Assembly (NCBI GenBank): GCA_022822905.1
Contig: JAJDYE010000016.1
Coordinates: forward strand, 278,731-342,730
DNA from: Acidimicrobiia bacterium
GTDB lineage: Bacteria > Actinomycetota > Acidimicrobiia > Acidimicrobiales > Bin134
Length of the DNA stretch: 64,000 nt
Reading direction: 5' to 3'
Part shown: piece by piece, positions 44,466 through 55,436 of the stretch
Numbering within the stretch: position 1 is the stretch's first letter
Layout of the letters: each line of letters begins with the position of its first letter
Notes under the pieces: model-generated
What the model was told of the DNA's origin: nothing
What the model saw: only the letters and a program-made list of their open reading frames with translations
Databases searched by the model: none
Made by a program: the position numbers and the translations under genes

Positions 44466-46127
44466 TTAGACGTCCAGCACCGACAGCCGGCCCCGGGCTT
44501 CGAACTCGGCCCTGATGGCCTCAGCATCATCTGCCGCCAGCTGGCGGTAGCCCTCGCCGTCCAGCACCCAGGTCTCGTCGTCCGACTCCCAGCGCTCCCG
44601 GCGCAGGGTGCGTTTGAGGATCTTGTTGGTCTCGGTCTGGGGCAGCGTGTCGGCCCAGCGCACATAGCGAGGGGTCCATTTGGTGCCCAGATCGTCTTGA
44701 CCGGCCAGGAACTCCGCAAACCCATCAGGATCGAAGCCCGCTCCCGGCCGGCGCACCACCGCGGCCATCACGTCGTCGCCCACCGACGGACTGGGCACGG
44801 CAAACACCGCGGCCAGGTCGATGTCGGGGTGGCGCACCAGGATGCGCTCCACCGGGGCGGCGGCAAAGTTCTCCCCGTCCACCCGCAACCAGTCGAAGTT
44901 CCGCCCCGCGAAGTACACGAACCCCTCGGCGTCACGATAGGCCAGATCGCCCGACCAGTAGATGCCGCCGTGGGTGCGCTCGTCGTCTGCTTCGGGGTTG
45001 TTCCAGTACCCCTCGAAGGTGGGTGCCGACACCATCGATACCAGCTCGCCGATGGCCTCATCGGGATTGAGCAGCTTGCCGGTGTCGTCGAAGACGGCCA
45101 ATGGTGCCTCTTCCCCGGTGTCGGGATCGAGGATCTTCACGCTTTCATCGGCCCGCCCCAGGGCATTGGGCGGCGTATCCGACGTGCGGCTCACCGACAC
45201 GCCCCCCTCGGTGGAGCCGTAGGAGTCCTCCACCGGTACCCCGAAGCGGCGAGAGAACCGCTCCAAGTCATGGACGGCGCCCTCGTTGCCGAACACGATC
45301 CGCAGGGAGTTGTCGGCATCGTCGGGCTGCTCAGGGGTGGCCAAAATGTAGGTGAGGGGCTTGCCCACGTAGTTGAAGTAGGTCACGCCGAAACGGCGCA
45401 CATCAGGCAGGAAGCCCGATGCCGAGAACCGGCGGCGGAACGCGGCAACGCCGCCCGCAGTCAGACACGGCACCCAGCCGGCCATCAGCGCATTGGAGTG
45501 GAACATGGGCATGGCCTGGTAGAACACGTCATCAGGCGTCAGCTTGCGCATCTCGGTGATGACCTCGCCGATCCGGGCCAGCCGGACTTGCGAGCAGATG
45601 GCCGCCTTGGGGTCGCCGGTGGTGCCCGAAGTGAACAGCAGCAGGTAGGGGGCCAGCGGGTCGATGTGTACATCCGGCGGCTCGGCACCGGCATAGGGGG
45701 CCAAGGCGGCAGCCCAATCCGGCGAGTCCACGTCCAGCACCCGGCCGTTGGCGGCACCGAGATCCAACCCGTCCAGCAGCCCGCGGTGTCGGCTCTCGGT
45801 AATGATCATTCCGCAGTCGGCATGGGTGATGTCGCGGGCCAACTCCGCCCCCTGCCGGGTGGGGTTGATGCCCACCACCGCTGCTCCGGCCACCGCTGCC
45901 CCGCCCAGCAGCATGGAATACTCCGGCCCGTTGTCCAGCAGCGCACCCACATGGAACGGCCCCGCTCCCCGACGGTCCAACAGCAAGTGGGCTCGGGCCA
46001 CACACCCGGCGGTGAACTCCCGGTAAGTGTGCTGCTCGTCCTCAAACAGCATGGCCAGGCTGTCGTCACTAGCCCGGCTCAGCACCGAGTCTCGAATGGT
46101 GGGGAGGGCTTCGGCAGAGGTGTCCAC
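44466..46127 (-). CDS. Acyl-CoA synthetase (AMP-binding, FadD type)
   Basis: 553 residues from GTG 46127. Adenylate-forming signatures: LLLFTSGTTGDPKAAI (P-loop), SYGSTEGGVSVSR (A5 region), WSGDLAYRDAEGFVYFAGRNFDWLRVDGEN (A7-A8) and TETNKILKRTLRRE (A10, catalytic Lys). C-terminal lid domain complete. Probably a fatty or hydroxy-acid CoA ligase. Convergent with the SCO6745-like gene; divergent from nothing upstream on the minus strand but with its own -10 box. Specificity not inferable. Confidence 0.88.
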   Translation of the reverse strand: MDTSAEALPTIRDSVLSRASDDSLAMLFEDEQHTYREFTAGCVARAHLLLDRRGAGPFHVGALLDNGPEYSMLLGGAAVAGAAVVGINPTRQGAELARDITHADCGMIITESRHRGLLDGLDLGAANGRVLDVDSPDWAAALAPYAGAEPPDVHIDPLAPYLLLFTSGTTGDPKAAICSQVRLARIGEVITEMRKLTPDDVFYQAMPMFHSNALMAGWVPCLTAGGVAAFRRRFSASGFLPDVRRFGVTYFNYVGKPLTYILATPEQPDDADNSLRIVFGNEGAVHDLERFSRRFGVPVEDSYGSTEGGVSVSRTSDTPPNALGRADESVKILDPDTGEEAPLAVFDDTGKLLNPDEAIGELVSMVSAPTFEGYWNNPEADDERTHGGIYWSGDLAYRDAEGFVYFAGRNFDWLRVDGENFAAAPVERILVRHPDIDLAAVFAVPSPSVGDDVMAAVVRRPGAGFDPDGFAEFLAGQDDLGTKWTPRYVRWADTLPQTETNKILKRTLRRERWESDDETWVLDGEGYRQLAADDAEAIRAEFEARGRLSVLDV

Positions 46128-46135
46128 AGATGGGG

Positions 46136-46141
46136 ATGGTA
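46136..46141 (-). promoter_or_regulatory. -10 box of acyl-CoA synthetase gene
   Basis: TACCAT on the minus strand, 8 nt from GTG 46127. Confidence 0.45.
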
Positions 46142-46160
46142 GACAGGCAGACGGAGGCTG

Positions 46161-47690
46161 CTAAAACGCAGAAGGATCGAGCGGCAGGGAATCGAAGGGG
46201 ATCGAGAGCCCGGAGGTCAACCCGGTTCCGCCTTGGGCTGCCAGCGTTCGGGACACAACCACCGGCTGGCTGGCCTCAACCAACAGGGCGTAGCTGTCGC
46301 CGTCGACCAATCGGTCAATCGGCACCACCAATCGGCTGTGCGGCGCCACTTCCCGGGGATTGAGCTGGGCAATCGGAGCAATTCGGCCGTCGGCGATCTT
46401 GGACACGGTGACTTGGGCAATGGAGTCGGGCGAGGGGTTCACCACCACCAGCGCAACCTCCGAGCCCTCGGCCCGATTCCCCGCGACCAGATATCGCAAC
46501 GCGGCTGCCGACGATCCGGCGGTCGATGCCACTCCCGCAGGAGGCGATGCCGCAGGGGCAGCGGCTACGCGCTCAACCACGATGGGTACCCCGTTGTACA
46601 CCTGCACGGCAACCCAGAATCCGGTCCCCTCCACCGGCAGGCCGGCGGCGCCGTAGGCGAACGAGACGGGGGGAAGCGGGTACGTTCCGACATCCCCGAA
46701 TGCCAATGCCACTTGCTGCTGGGGAGGCACCGACACATCGAACGGCGCCGGTACCTCACTGGGGTCGGAGGCGTCCGACCGAATGCTGATGTCGGCCGCC
46801 GCCACCTGGTCAGTTGGGTTGTACAGCACGATGTGCTCCACCACGCCCGGATCGCCTGGGCCGGTGGGGAACACCCATTGGGACCGGGCCTCCGGGACCC
46901 CTGGGCCTGCGGTCAAACCCTCCAGGCCCTCGGTGCCGTCGAAGAGTTGAAGCCTTCCGGCCACCACCCTTCCGGCCAGGGTCTCGATCGTGGTGGAAAC
47001 CGATGAGAACCGAGGCACCAGATCGGTGGCGTCCACCACCACCAGCGACTGAGCCGGAACCAAGACCCCCCTCAGCGCCTGGGGCTCGCGGATTCCCTCC
47101 TCGGTGAAGAAGGAGAATTTCACCACCGCCCGGTCGGGGAACGGGTTGAACAGGGTGAAGATCAGCCGAGCGTCTCGCCGAGTCGAACCGGCGGCAAAAT
47201 GCCAGACCGACGACGATCGGGTGGCGCAGGGAACAACGTCGAAGCCCGTGGGGCCCTGCACCCGCTGCTCAACCACCGCCAAACCAGAATCAATCTCCAC
47301 CAGCGCCGCGGTGTACTGCGACTCCACTACCTCAGCCAGCCGCAGGGAGGCCTGCGACCTCGCGGGAACGTTCAGGAGCACCTCTTCGGGAAGCGCCGAC
47401 GGCGACACCCTTCCAACCGGTGTCACCGGAAACACCGAGACCGAAGCCGCCACCGCCGTGCCGGTGGGATTGGCAACGATCACCGAGTGATCGGCGAATT
47501 CGCCGGGACGAGAGGTTCCCTCCGCGCAGTACCAGACGCCCCCCTCCGCATCCTGACCCGGGGCCTCGCTGGTGGTCACCGGGGGCGCTGAAGCCGATTC
47601 GCGCCCGTCACCCCCGTCGGCAACAGCCAGCCCGATCACCGTCGCCAGGGCCACAAACACCAGTGGCCAACGCGTGACGCGGCCGCTCAT
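46161..47690 (-). CDS. DUF5719 family secreted protein
   Basis: 509 residues. N-terminal hydrophobic segment (PLVFVALATVIGLAVA, about 8-23) as a signal anchor or uncleaved signal peptide, then a Ser/Pro linker and repeated beta-strand-rich units (VWYCAEGTSRPGEFADHSVIVANPTG, HFAAGSTRRDARLIFTLFNPFPDRA, WVFPTGPGDPGVVEHIVLYNPTDQ, RYLVAGNRAEGSEVALVVVNPSPD). These W-(Y/H/V)-F/Y ... (L/I)-x-NP motifs recur four times, each about 100 residues apart. The family occurs next to the large glycosyltransferase in Actinomycetota and its role is unknown. ATGA overlap with that gene shows one transcript. Confidence 0.8.
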   Translation of the reverse strand: MSGRVTRWPLVFVALATVIGLAVADGGDGRESASAPPVTTSEAPGQDAEGGVWYCAEGTSRPGEFADHSVIVANPTGTAVAASVSVFPVTPVGRVSPSALPEEVLLNVPARSQASLRLAEVVESQYTAALVEIDSGLAVVEQRVQGPTGFDVVPCATRSSSVWHFAAGSTRRDARLIFTLFNPFPDRAVVKFSFFTEEGIREPQALRGVLVPAQSLVVVDATDLVPRFSSVSTTIETLAGRVVAGRLQLFDGTEGLEGLTAGPGVPEARSQWVFPTGPGDPGVVEHIVLYNPTDQVAAADISIRSDASDPSEVPAPFDVSVPPQQQVALAFGDVGTYPLPPVSFAYGAAGLPVEGTGFWVAVQVYNGVPIVVERVAAAPAASPPAGVASTAGSSAAALRYLVAGNRAEGSEVALVVVNPSPDSIAQVTVSKIADGRIAPIAQLNPREVAPHSRLVVPIDRLVDGDSYALLVEASQPVVVSRTLAAQGGTGLTSGLSIPFDSLPLDPSAF

Positions 47691-50542
47691 CGGGCATCCT
47701 TCTGCCGACGACGCCCTTCACCGATGCTGAGGCGCGCAATCCCCACCAAACCGACCACCCACAGCACGATCTGCACCGCCAGAAGCAGCCGGGTCACCGC
47801 CGAGGTTCCGTCGTCGGAGGGCAATGCGGGGCCGGCCCCAGCCGCATCCAGATCCAATGCCGTGTTGTGGTAGGTGGCGATACCCGCGGTCAGCCCGCCA
47901 GGCACCAAGTCGAGTTGGCCAGAGAGCATTTCAAACAGCCACTCGGGGGCAGGCTGCGACAGTTCGCCGTAGGGAGCGGGCGCCAAGCGCTCTGCCACCA
48001 GAATCGTGCCGACACCCCATTGGGACAGCTCTGCCCCCAATCTGCTGGTGCCCGTCTCCGACGCTCCCAGAACCGCGTTGCCTACCCGGCGGGTCTGACC
48101 GTCCACTCGGCCAACCCAACGCTGGGCCACGGTGGGAAAGGCGCGACTGTCAGAAACCGCAAACGAGAGTCGACCGTCTAGGTGCCAACTGCCCAACGGC
48201 AGCACATCGGGATGGCCGAGCCACAAGACCCGGTGGCCGGGCTCGGCCGCATCCCCATCTTCGACGCCGGCGAACGGGGCAACCTCGGTGTAGTCGTCGC
48301 GGGTCGCGTTCCAATCGCCGTCGGAGACCGTGGCCAGCAACGGCAGCATTCCCGCCACGAGTGCAGCCACCGCGGTAAAGGGAACGATCTGCCGCCAACC
48401 GAAGCGGTGGCGGCGGACATCCACGAGGAAGGCGGCCACACCCATGGACACTGCGATGGACAGGCCCACGGCCCCGGGCACCTGCACCACCTCCGGTCGG
48501 GGCAGGGGCACGGGAGACCAGTCTTGCTCCGCCACCAGTGCCACCGCCGCGGTGCCCAGATAGAGCGTCCACCCCCGCACTGCCCACGCCAGCCGGGAGT
48601 CTTGGGCCAGGGCCAGGGGGAGTACGGCAGCCACCGGGAGGGCCCAACCGAGCCGGCTGTCGCCGAATGGTCCGGTGTCGAATCGCAGTATCTCTGCCCA
48701 AGAGTTTCCGCTGCTGCCCCCCGGCCGATCCCCGAGCAGCGACGGCAGGCTGTCGGCCAGCCACGGAAGGTTCAGCACCGCGGCCACCGCGGCACCGGCC
48801 ACCACCACCAGCACCATGCGGCCCACGCCTTCTGCGGTTCCGGCGATGATCGACCCCAGAACCAGTCCGGCCAGAATCAGGCCCATCACAATCACTGCCC
48901 CGGGGGCCATCGCAGCGGCCAAGCCGAGGAGCAGGCCGACGGCAAGGGCCTCCCGCAGAAACAGCGGTCGGCGCGCTCCTGGCCCGGGGCTGCCTCCCGA
49001 TTCGCCGTAGGGAGCAAGACCTGACCCAGCCAAGACGGCTCGCATCAGCCAGGGCACCGCGCCGTATAGCAACAGGGCACTCCACACTCCGTTGGCCAGC
49101 GCGTTGTAGGGCACGGGGTTGGCGAGGTACACCGCCAGCGCCACCCCTTGGATCCACAGGGAATCGAAGGGGCGCATGAGCCGCCACACTCCCAGTGCCC
49201 CCAGCGGAACCATGCCAACTATCAACACAGTGCGCAGAAGATCGGTCTCCCCTAAGAACAGCCAGCTCAGCAGGGTCAGAACCCCCAGGCCGGTGGGAGC
49301 GAACCCCTCTTGCCCCAGGCCGATGGGCCGGAAATCACTCCACCAGCCGCTCAGGAGATCTGAACTCGATCCCAATCGGGCCAGATCGCCCACCGCGGGA
49401 ATGCTCCCGGCCACCAGACCACGAGTCCCGAGCAGTACCAAGATCACCGTGACGATCCCAACCACCACCGACGCCCGAGATCGACTCAACCGGGACAGCA
49501 GGGCGTTCCGCGTTGAAAGTCTGTCGCCCGCGCCACTCCTCCAGCTCGTGAGCAGCGAGGCCAACGGGGCGAAGCCCTGAGCCTGGGCCATACGGATATG
49601 GGAGTCCCCCACCCGGCGGACACGGCTCACCGCCTTCCGCTGTTGCCGGATGGACCCCAGTCGGGCCAGGTTGTACCCCCAACTCGCCCCGATTTGGCGG
49701 GCTTGGCTCAGATGGCCGGTAACCAGCGCCACCAGCAGCTCAAGAAGCGAAAGCAGCATTGCCTGGGGAATCACCCGCACCGAGTGCCAAGCCCCGTACA
49801 CGCACAGCAGGGTTCGCACCCGATGGCGCCGGATCAGCCGGCTGACCTGAGTTTGGGAAATGCGCTCAGCCAGCCGCTGGCGATGGCGAACCACCGCGCT
49901 GGGCGCCACCATGACCCGCGCCCCCACGGTGCGAGCCCGCCAGCACAGGTCCACATCCTCGTAGCAGAACGTCATCTCAGGATCGAAGCCGCCGACGGCC
50001 CGGAACAAGTCCCCGCGAACCAAGACGCATCCTCCGGGGACGGCGAACATCTCCTGAACCGCGTCGTGCTGCTCCTGATCGAGTTCGCCAACCTCTACGG
50101 TGGGAATCGGAATTCCGGTCTTGTCAACCATGAGACCGACTTGGAGAAGGCGGCTGGGGTCGTCCCAATCCACGAATTTGGGGCCGACGATCCCGGCGTT
50201 GGACCGCACCGCCTCATTGGCCAGCAGCCGCAGGGCGCTGGGGGCCAGTGCCACGTCATCATGACAGAACACGAAGAAGTCGGGAACCGGGCCCGCGTCC
50301 AGCAGCACTTGGTTGGCCGCGGGGCCGAATCCGGGGTCGTATCCCAAACAGCGGACCGAGGCCTGGGGCAAAACGCGTCGAACTCGGGCGGTGGGGTCGG
50401 CTTCGCTGCCGGTATCCACCACGGTCACTTCCACCGACCGATGGTCTTGGGCAGCAATCGACTCCAACATCTCGTCGAACCACAGGCCCGGGTCGTGGCT
50501 CACGATCACCACGTGGATCCTGAAATCGGACTTGGCCTGCAT
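47687..50542 (-). CDS. Large GT2 glycosyltransferase with polytopic membrane domain
   Basis: 951 residues. N-terminal GT-A domain (about 5-290): HVVIVSHDPGLWFDEMLESIA, VVDTGSEAD, FFVFCHDDVAL (DxD-like CHDD), MTFCYEDVDLCWRARTVGARV. The remaining about 660 residues hold about a dozen membrane helices (VVVGIVTVILVLLGTRGLVA, LLLGLAAAMAPGAVIVMGLI) and a soluble beta-rich segment near the C-terminus, ending in a helix at about 920. A dual-function enzyme for cell-surface glycan synthesis is likely; related actinobacterial proteins lie beside DUF5719. Overlaps DUF5719 by 4 nt. Confidence 0.85.
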   Translation of the reverse strand: MQAKSDFRIHVVIVSHDPGLWFDEMLESIAAQDHRSVEVTVVDTGSEADPTARVRRVLPQASVRCLGYDPGFGPAANQVLLDAGPVPDFFVFCHDDVALAPSALRLLANEAVRSNAGIVGPKFVDWDDPSRLLQVGLMVDKTGIPIPTVEVGELDQEQHDAVQEMFAVPGGCVLVRGDLFRAVGGFDPEMTFCYEDVDLCWRARTVGARVMVAPSAVVRHRQRLAERISQTQVSRLIRRHRVRTLLCVYGAWHSVRVIPQAMLLSLLELLVALVTGHLSQARQIGASWGYNLARLGSIRQQRKAVSRVRRVGDSHIRMAQAQGFAPLASLLTSWRSGAGDRLSTRNALLSRLSRSRASVVVGIVTVILVLLGTRGLVAGSIPAVGDLARLGSSSDLLSGWWSDFRPIGLGQEGFAPTGLGVLTLLSWLFLGETDLLRTVLIVGMVPLGALGVWRLMRPFDSLWIQGVALAVYLANPVPYNALANGVWSALLLYGAVPWLMRAVLAGSGLAPYGESGGSPGPGARRPLFLREALAVGLLLGLAAAMAPGAVIVMGLILAGLVLGSIIAGTAEGVGRMVLVVVAGAAVAAVLNLPWLADSLPSLLGDRPGGSSGNSWAEILRFDTGPFGDSRLGWALPVAAVLPLALAQDSRLAWAVRGWTLYLGTAAVALVAEQDWSPVPLPRPEVVQVPGAVGLSIAVSMGVAAFLVDVRRHRFGWRQIVPFTAVAALVAGMLPLLATVSDGDWNATRDDYTEVAPFAGVEDGDAAEPGHRVLWLGHPDVLPLGSWHLDGRLSFAVSDSRAFPTVAQRWVGRVDGQTRRVGNAVLGASETGTSRLGAELSQWGVGTILVAERLAPAPYGELSQPAPEWLFEMLSGQLDLVPGGLTAGIATYHNTALDLDAAGAGPALPSDDGTSAVTRLLLAVQIVLWVVGLVGIARLSIGEGRRRQKDAR

Positions 50543-50904
50543 CAGGTTTGATCTGAGTTGCGGTTGACAAACTCCCGCAGTGCTTCGGCAAGGGCCGGTG
50601 CCTGGTCAACCGCATCCGAGAGCACCGTCAGCACCGAATCGGGAAGCTGCTGAGCCATGTCCGCCACCGCGTTGCGCACGTCTTCTGGGACCTGTTCAGC
50701 AAGATCGGAGAACGCCTCCCGCAGTTCATCAGGCATCTGACCGGCCAAATCCCTCCGGGCCGACTGCACGCGATTGATAACCAACAGACCGAGTCCCACT
50801 GCGGTGTAGATGCCGTTGCGTATGCACTCCACCAGCGGATCTTCCTCTGGCACCGGCGCTTGAGCTGGCTGCGGCTCGCCCACCTCACCACCGTACCGGC
50901 CCAT
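50542..50904 (-). CDS. Small protein with 15-residue tandem repeats
   Basis: 120 residues from ATG 50904; a longer frame upstream runs antisense to the epimerase gene and was rejected. After an acidic start and one hydrophobic helix (IYTAVGLGLLVI, about 32-43) come four 15-residue units beginning Q-x-P at residues 56, 71, 86 and 101: QMPDELREAFSDLAE, QVPEDVRNAVADMAQ, QLPDSVLTVLSDAVD, QAPALAEALREFVNR. Likely an elongated amphipathic helix bundle. No recognised family. Its stop overlaps the GT2 start (TGATG), so it is translated with it and may belong to the same membrane assembly. Confidence 0.6.
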   Translation of the reverse strand: MGRYGGEVGEPQPAQAPVPEEDPLVECIRNGIYTAVGLGLLVINRVQSARRDLAGQMPDELREAFSDLAEQVPEDVRNAVADMAQQLPDSVLTVLSDAVDQAPALAEALREFVNRNSDQT

Positions 50905-50946
50905 CCAACAAAGCAGAGGTATGGTCCACATGGCACACTCGTGGCA

Positions 50947-52858
<1,912 letters not shown>

Positions 52859-52892
52859 TTCGACCTGCCAATTGCTTGCCCAAAGGAGTCTC

Positions 52893-53840
52893 TTGACCCC
52901 AAGGGTGGTCACGCTGGCCGGAGGGGTGGGAGCGGCCAAACTGCTGGCCGGCCTGGTGCGGGCTCACCCGCCCGACGACCTGCTCGCGGTGGTGAACACC
53001 GCTGACGACACCGTGCTCCACGGCCTCCACGTGAGCCCCGACTTGGACACCGTGGTGTACACACTGGCCGGAGCGGTCAACCCCGACACCGGCTGGGGCT
53101 TGGCCGGGGAGACCTGGCAGGCCATGGACGCCTTGGACCGCTACGGCGGAATCACCTGGTTCCGCCTCGGCGACCGCGACCTCGCCACCCACCTCTACCG
53201 CACCCATCGACTCGGCCAGGGGGCCGACCTGGCCACCGTGACCTCAGAGATCGCCGAGGCCTGGGGCTTGGAGCTGGGGGTTTTGCCGGTTACCAACGAC
53301 CGCATCGAAACCCGGGTCACGACCGTGGACGAGGGTGAGATCGGCTTCCAGGACTACTTCGTGCGCCGTCGCCACGATGTGCCCGTGACCGCCATCCGGG
53401 TGGCCGGATCAGAACGGGCCCAGCCCGCTCCCGGCCTCATCGAGACCCTGGCCTCAGCCGCCTCGATCATCATCGCTCCCTCCAACCCCATCGTGTCCAT
53501 CGGGCCGGTGTTGGAGGTGCCCGGCGTACGGGATGCGGTAGCCGCCCGCCGCGATGCGGTGGTGGCGGTTTCGCCCATCGTGGGCGGCGCCGCCCTCAAG
53601 GGCCCGGCCGACCGGCTCATGAGAGAGCTCGGCCATGAATGCTCCGTGGTGGGAGTGGCCCGCCTCTACCAAGACGTGGCCGGCACCCTGGTGATCGACG
53701 AGGCCGACGCCCACCTAGCCCGCGAGGTGGAAGCCACTGGAGTGTCCTGCATTGTGGCCCCCACCGTCATGGACGGGGTCGAGTCTGCCGCAGAACTGGC
53801 CCGCACAGTGTTGAACTGCACTGGGATCAAGGGGCCATGA
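52893..53840 (+). CDS. cofD: 2-phospho-L-lactate transferase (F420 biosynthesis)
   Basis: 315 residues from TTG 52893, chosen because AAAGGAG is five nt upstream; a TTG at 52872 has none. Joins the phospho-lactyl (or dehydro) moiety to Fo to give F420-0. Signatures: VVTLAGGVGAAKLLAGLVR, VNTADDTVLHGLHVSPDLDTVVYTLAGAVNPDTGWG, DRDLATHLYRTHRLGQGADL, IIAPSNPIVSIGPVLEVPGVRDAV and VSPIVGGAALKGPADRL. Ends in ATGA shared with cofE. F420 serves as hydride carrier in actinobacterial redox enzymes. Confidence 0.92.
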   Translation: MTPRVVTLAGGVGAAKLLAGLVRAHPPDDLLAVVNTADDTVLHGLHVSPDLDTVVYTLAGAVNPDTGWGLAGETWQAMDALDRYGGITWFRLGDRDLATHLYRTHRLGQGADLATVTSEIAEAWGLELGVLPVTNDRIETRVTTVDEGEIGFQDYFVRRRHDVPVTAIRVAGSERAQPAPGLIETLASAASIIIAPSNPIVSIGPVLEVPGVRDAVAARRDAVVAVSPIVGGAALKGPADRLMRELGHECSVVGVARLYQDVAGTLVIDEADAHLAREVEATGVSCIVAPTVMDGVESAAELARTVLNCTGIKGP

Positions 53841-54532
53841 AGCTCGAGATATTCGGCGTGGAGGGATTGCCGGAGATAACGGCGGGCGACGACTTGGCCA
53901 GCCTCATTTCCGACGCGGCCAACCTGGCCGACGGGGACGTTGTGGTGGTCACCCAGAAGATCGTGTCCAAAGCCGAGAACGCCATGGTCGCGGTGGATCC
54001 AAACGATCCGCTCTCGCACAAACCGGTGGTGGAGCAGGAGTCGGTACGGATCCTGCGACGCAGAGGCGATCTCGTCATCAGCGAGACCAAGCATGGATTT
54101 GTGTGCGCCAACGCCGGGGTCGACCGGTCCAACGTGGCCGCGGACGCCGCCGCGCTCCTGCCCGACGATCCCGACCGCTCGGCCCGGCGTATCCGAAACG
54201 GGATCAGGGCCAGGACCGGATTGGACGTCGGGGTGGTCGTCTCCGACACCTTCGGGAGGCCGTGGCGGCGGGGAGTGGCCGACGTGGCCATCGGGGTGGC
54301 CGGGGTCCGCCCCATTCTCGATCTTCGGGGCACTCCCGACGCTTCAGGCCGAGAGCTCCAAGTAACCGAAGTGGCCATTGTCGACGAACTGGCGGCCGCG
54401 GCGGAGCTGGTCATGGGCAAGGCCGAGGGCGTGCCCGTGGCCGTCATCAGGGGTGTCGATCGCGGCTGGCTTGGACCTGGCAGCATTCAAGCCGACTTGA
54501 TCCGACCCCCTGGCGAAGACCTGTTCCGCTAG
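53837..54532 (+). CDS. cofE: F420-0:gamma-glutamyl ligase
   Basis: 231 residues from ATG 53837. Adds glutamates to F420-0 with GTP. Features: DVVVVTQKIVSKAENAMV, VEQESVRILRRRGDLVISETKHGFVCANAGVDRSNVA, LDVGVVVSDTFGRPWRRGVADVAIGVAGV and GTPDASGRELQVTEVAIVDELAAAAELVMGK. Unlike mycobacterial FbiB it lacks the C-terminal nitroreductase-like domain. Overlaps cofD by 4 nt. No cofC, cofG or cofH gene is visible in the window. Confidence 0.92.
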   Translation: MKLEIFGVEGLPEITAGDDLASLISDAANLADGDVVVVTQKIVSKAENAMVAVDPNDPLSHKPVVEQESVRILRRRGDLVISETKHGFVCANAGVDRSNVAADAAALLPDDPDRSARRIRNGIRARTGLDVGVVVSDTFGRPWRRGVADVAIGVAGVRPILDLRGTPDASGRELQVTEVAIVDELAAAAELVMGKAEGVPVAVIRGVDRGWLGPGSIQADLIRPPGEDLFR

Positions 54533-54536
54533 CCCG

Positions 54537-55430
54537 CTAGGCAGTGATGTGGTGGTCGGGGGTGATGATGGCCCCGCTGATCTCTGCGTTCGCCTGAACC
54601 GTGCTGTAGGGAAGCAAGACAGAGTCGGCTACACGGGCACCGGCGGCAACGGTGGCGTGGTCCATTATCACCGAGTTGGAGATCTGGGCGCTGGGAGCGA
54701 TTTCGGCGGTGGAGTGGATGTGAGTGCCCCCCGCGAGGGCGAGTTGGACCTCCAGATAGGCGGCAGGAGTGCCAGCGTCGATCCAAAAGCCGTCGTGGGC
54801 CACGGCGTACAGCAGCCCCTTCTGCACAAGGGCGGGAAAGGTCTCCCGCTCGATCGATGTCGGGCGGCCTTCGGGGATCAAGTCGAGCACCGAGGGGGCC
54901 AGAACGTACATCCCGGCGTTGATCCACCGGCTGGGCGCCTCGTCGGCGGGCGGCTTCTCAACGAAGGCTTGGACCCGCCCATCGGGATCGCACACCACGA
55001 CTCCGTAGCGGGACGGGTCCTCCACCGGGGTCAGGGCGATGGTGGCCGCCGCGCCGCTGCCGCTATGGGCGTCGAGCAGATCGGCCAGCGGAAAGTCGCT
55101 GATCACGTCGCCGTTCACGGCGATGAATGTGTCTTGCACCTCGGCCATTCGAGCCGCAAAGGCAATGGCCCCTGCTGTGTCCAACGGCTCGGGCTCCACC
55201 GCGTAGAACATCTCCACCCCGGCACAGCGGTGCTGGGGATACGCGGCTTCGAAGGCGTCTGGCCGATATCCCAGCGAGAGCACCGCTCGGGTGATTCCCT
55301 GCTGTCCGAGTCTTCCCACCACATGCTCGATCATGGGCCGGTCCACCACCGGCAGCATTTGTTTGGGCCGAGTCAGGGTCAGAGGCCGAAGCCGGGTGCC
55401 GAAGCCGCCGACCAGAACAACCGCGTCCAC
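54537..55430 (-). CDS. Sugar nucleotidyltransferase, probably mannose-1-phosphate guanylyltransferase
   Basis: 297 residues. GT-A-like NTP-transferase domain: VVLVGGFGTRLRPLTLTRPKQMLPV with the nucleotide-binding signature, FIAVNGDVISDFPL, GVVVCDPDGRVQAFVEKP, NAGMYVLAPSVLDLIPEGRPTSIE and WIDAGTPAAYL. A short C-terminal left-handed beta-helix segment (about 235-297: HIHSTAEIAPSAQISNSV, DHATVAAGARVADSV) as in ManC/ManB-like or GlmU-like enzymes. Given gmd, rmd and the fucose enzyme, GDP-mannose supply is the likely role; glucose-1-phosphate uridylyl- or thymidylyltransferase remains possible. Convergent with cofE, 4 nt apart. Confidence 0.82.
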   Translation of the reverse strand: MDAVVLVGGFGTRLRPLTLTRPKQMLPVVDRPMIEHVVGRLGQQGITRAVLSLGYRPDAFEAAYPQHRCAGVEMFYAVEPEPLDTAGAIAFAARMAEVQDTFIAVNGDVISDFPLADLLDAHSGSGAAATIALTPVEDPSRYGVVVCDPDGRVQAFVEKPPADEAPSRWINAGMYVLAPSVLDLIPEGRPTSIERETFPALVQKGLLYAVAHDGFWIDAGTPAAYLEVQLALAGGTHIHSTAEIAPSAQISNSVIMDHATVAAGARVADSVLLPYSTVQANAEISGAIITPDHHITA

Positions 55431-55436
55431 ACCGGC

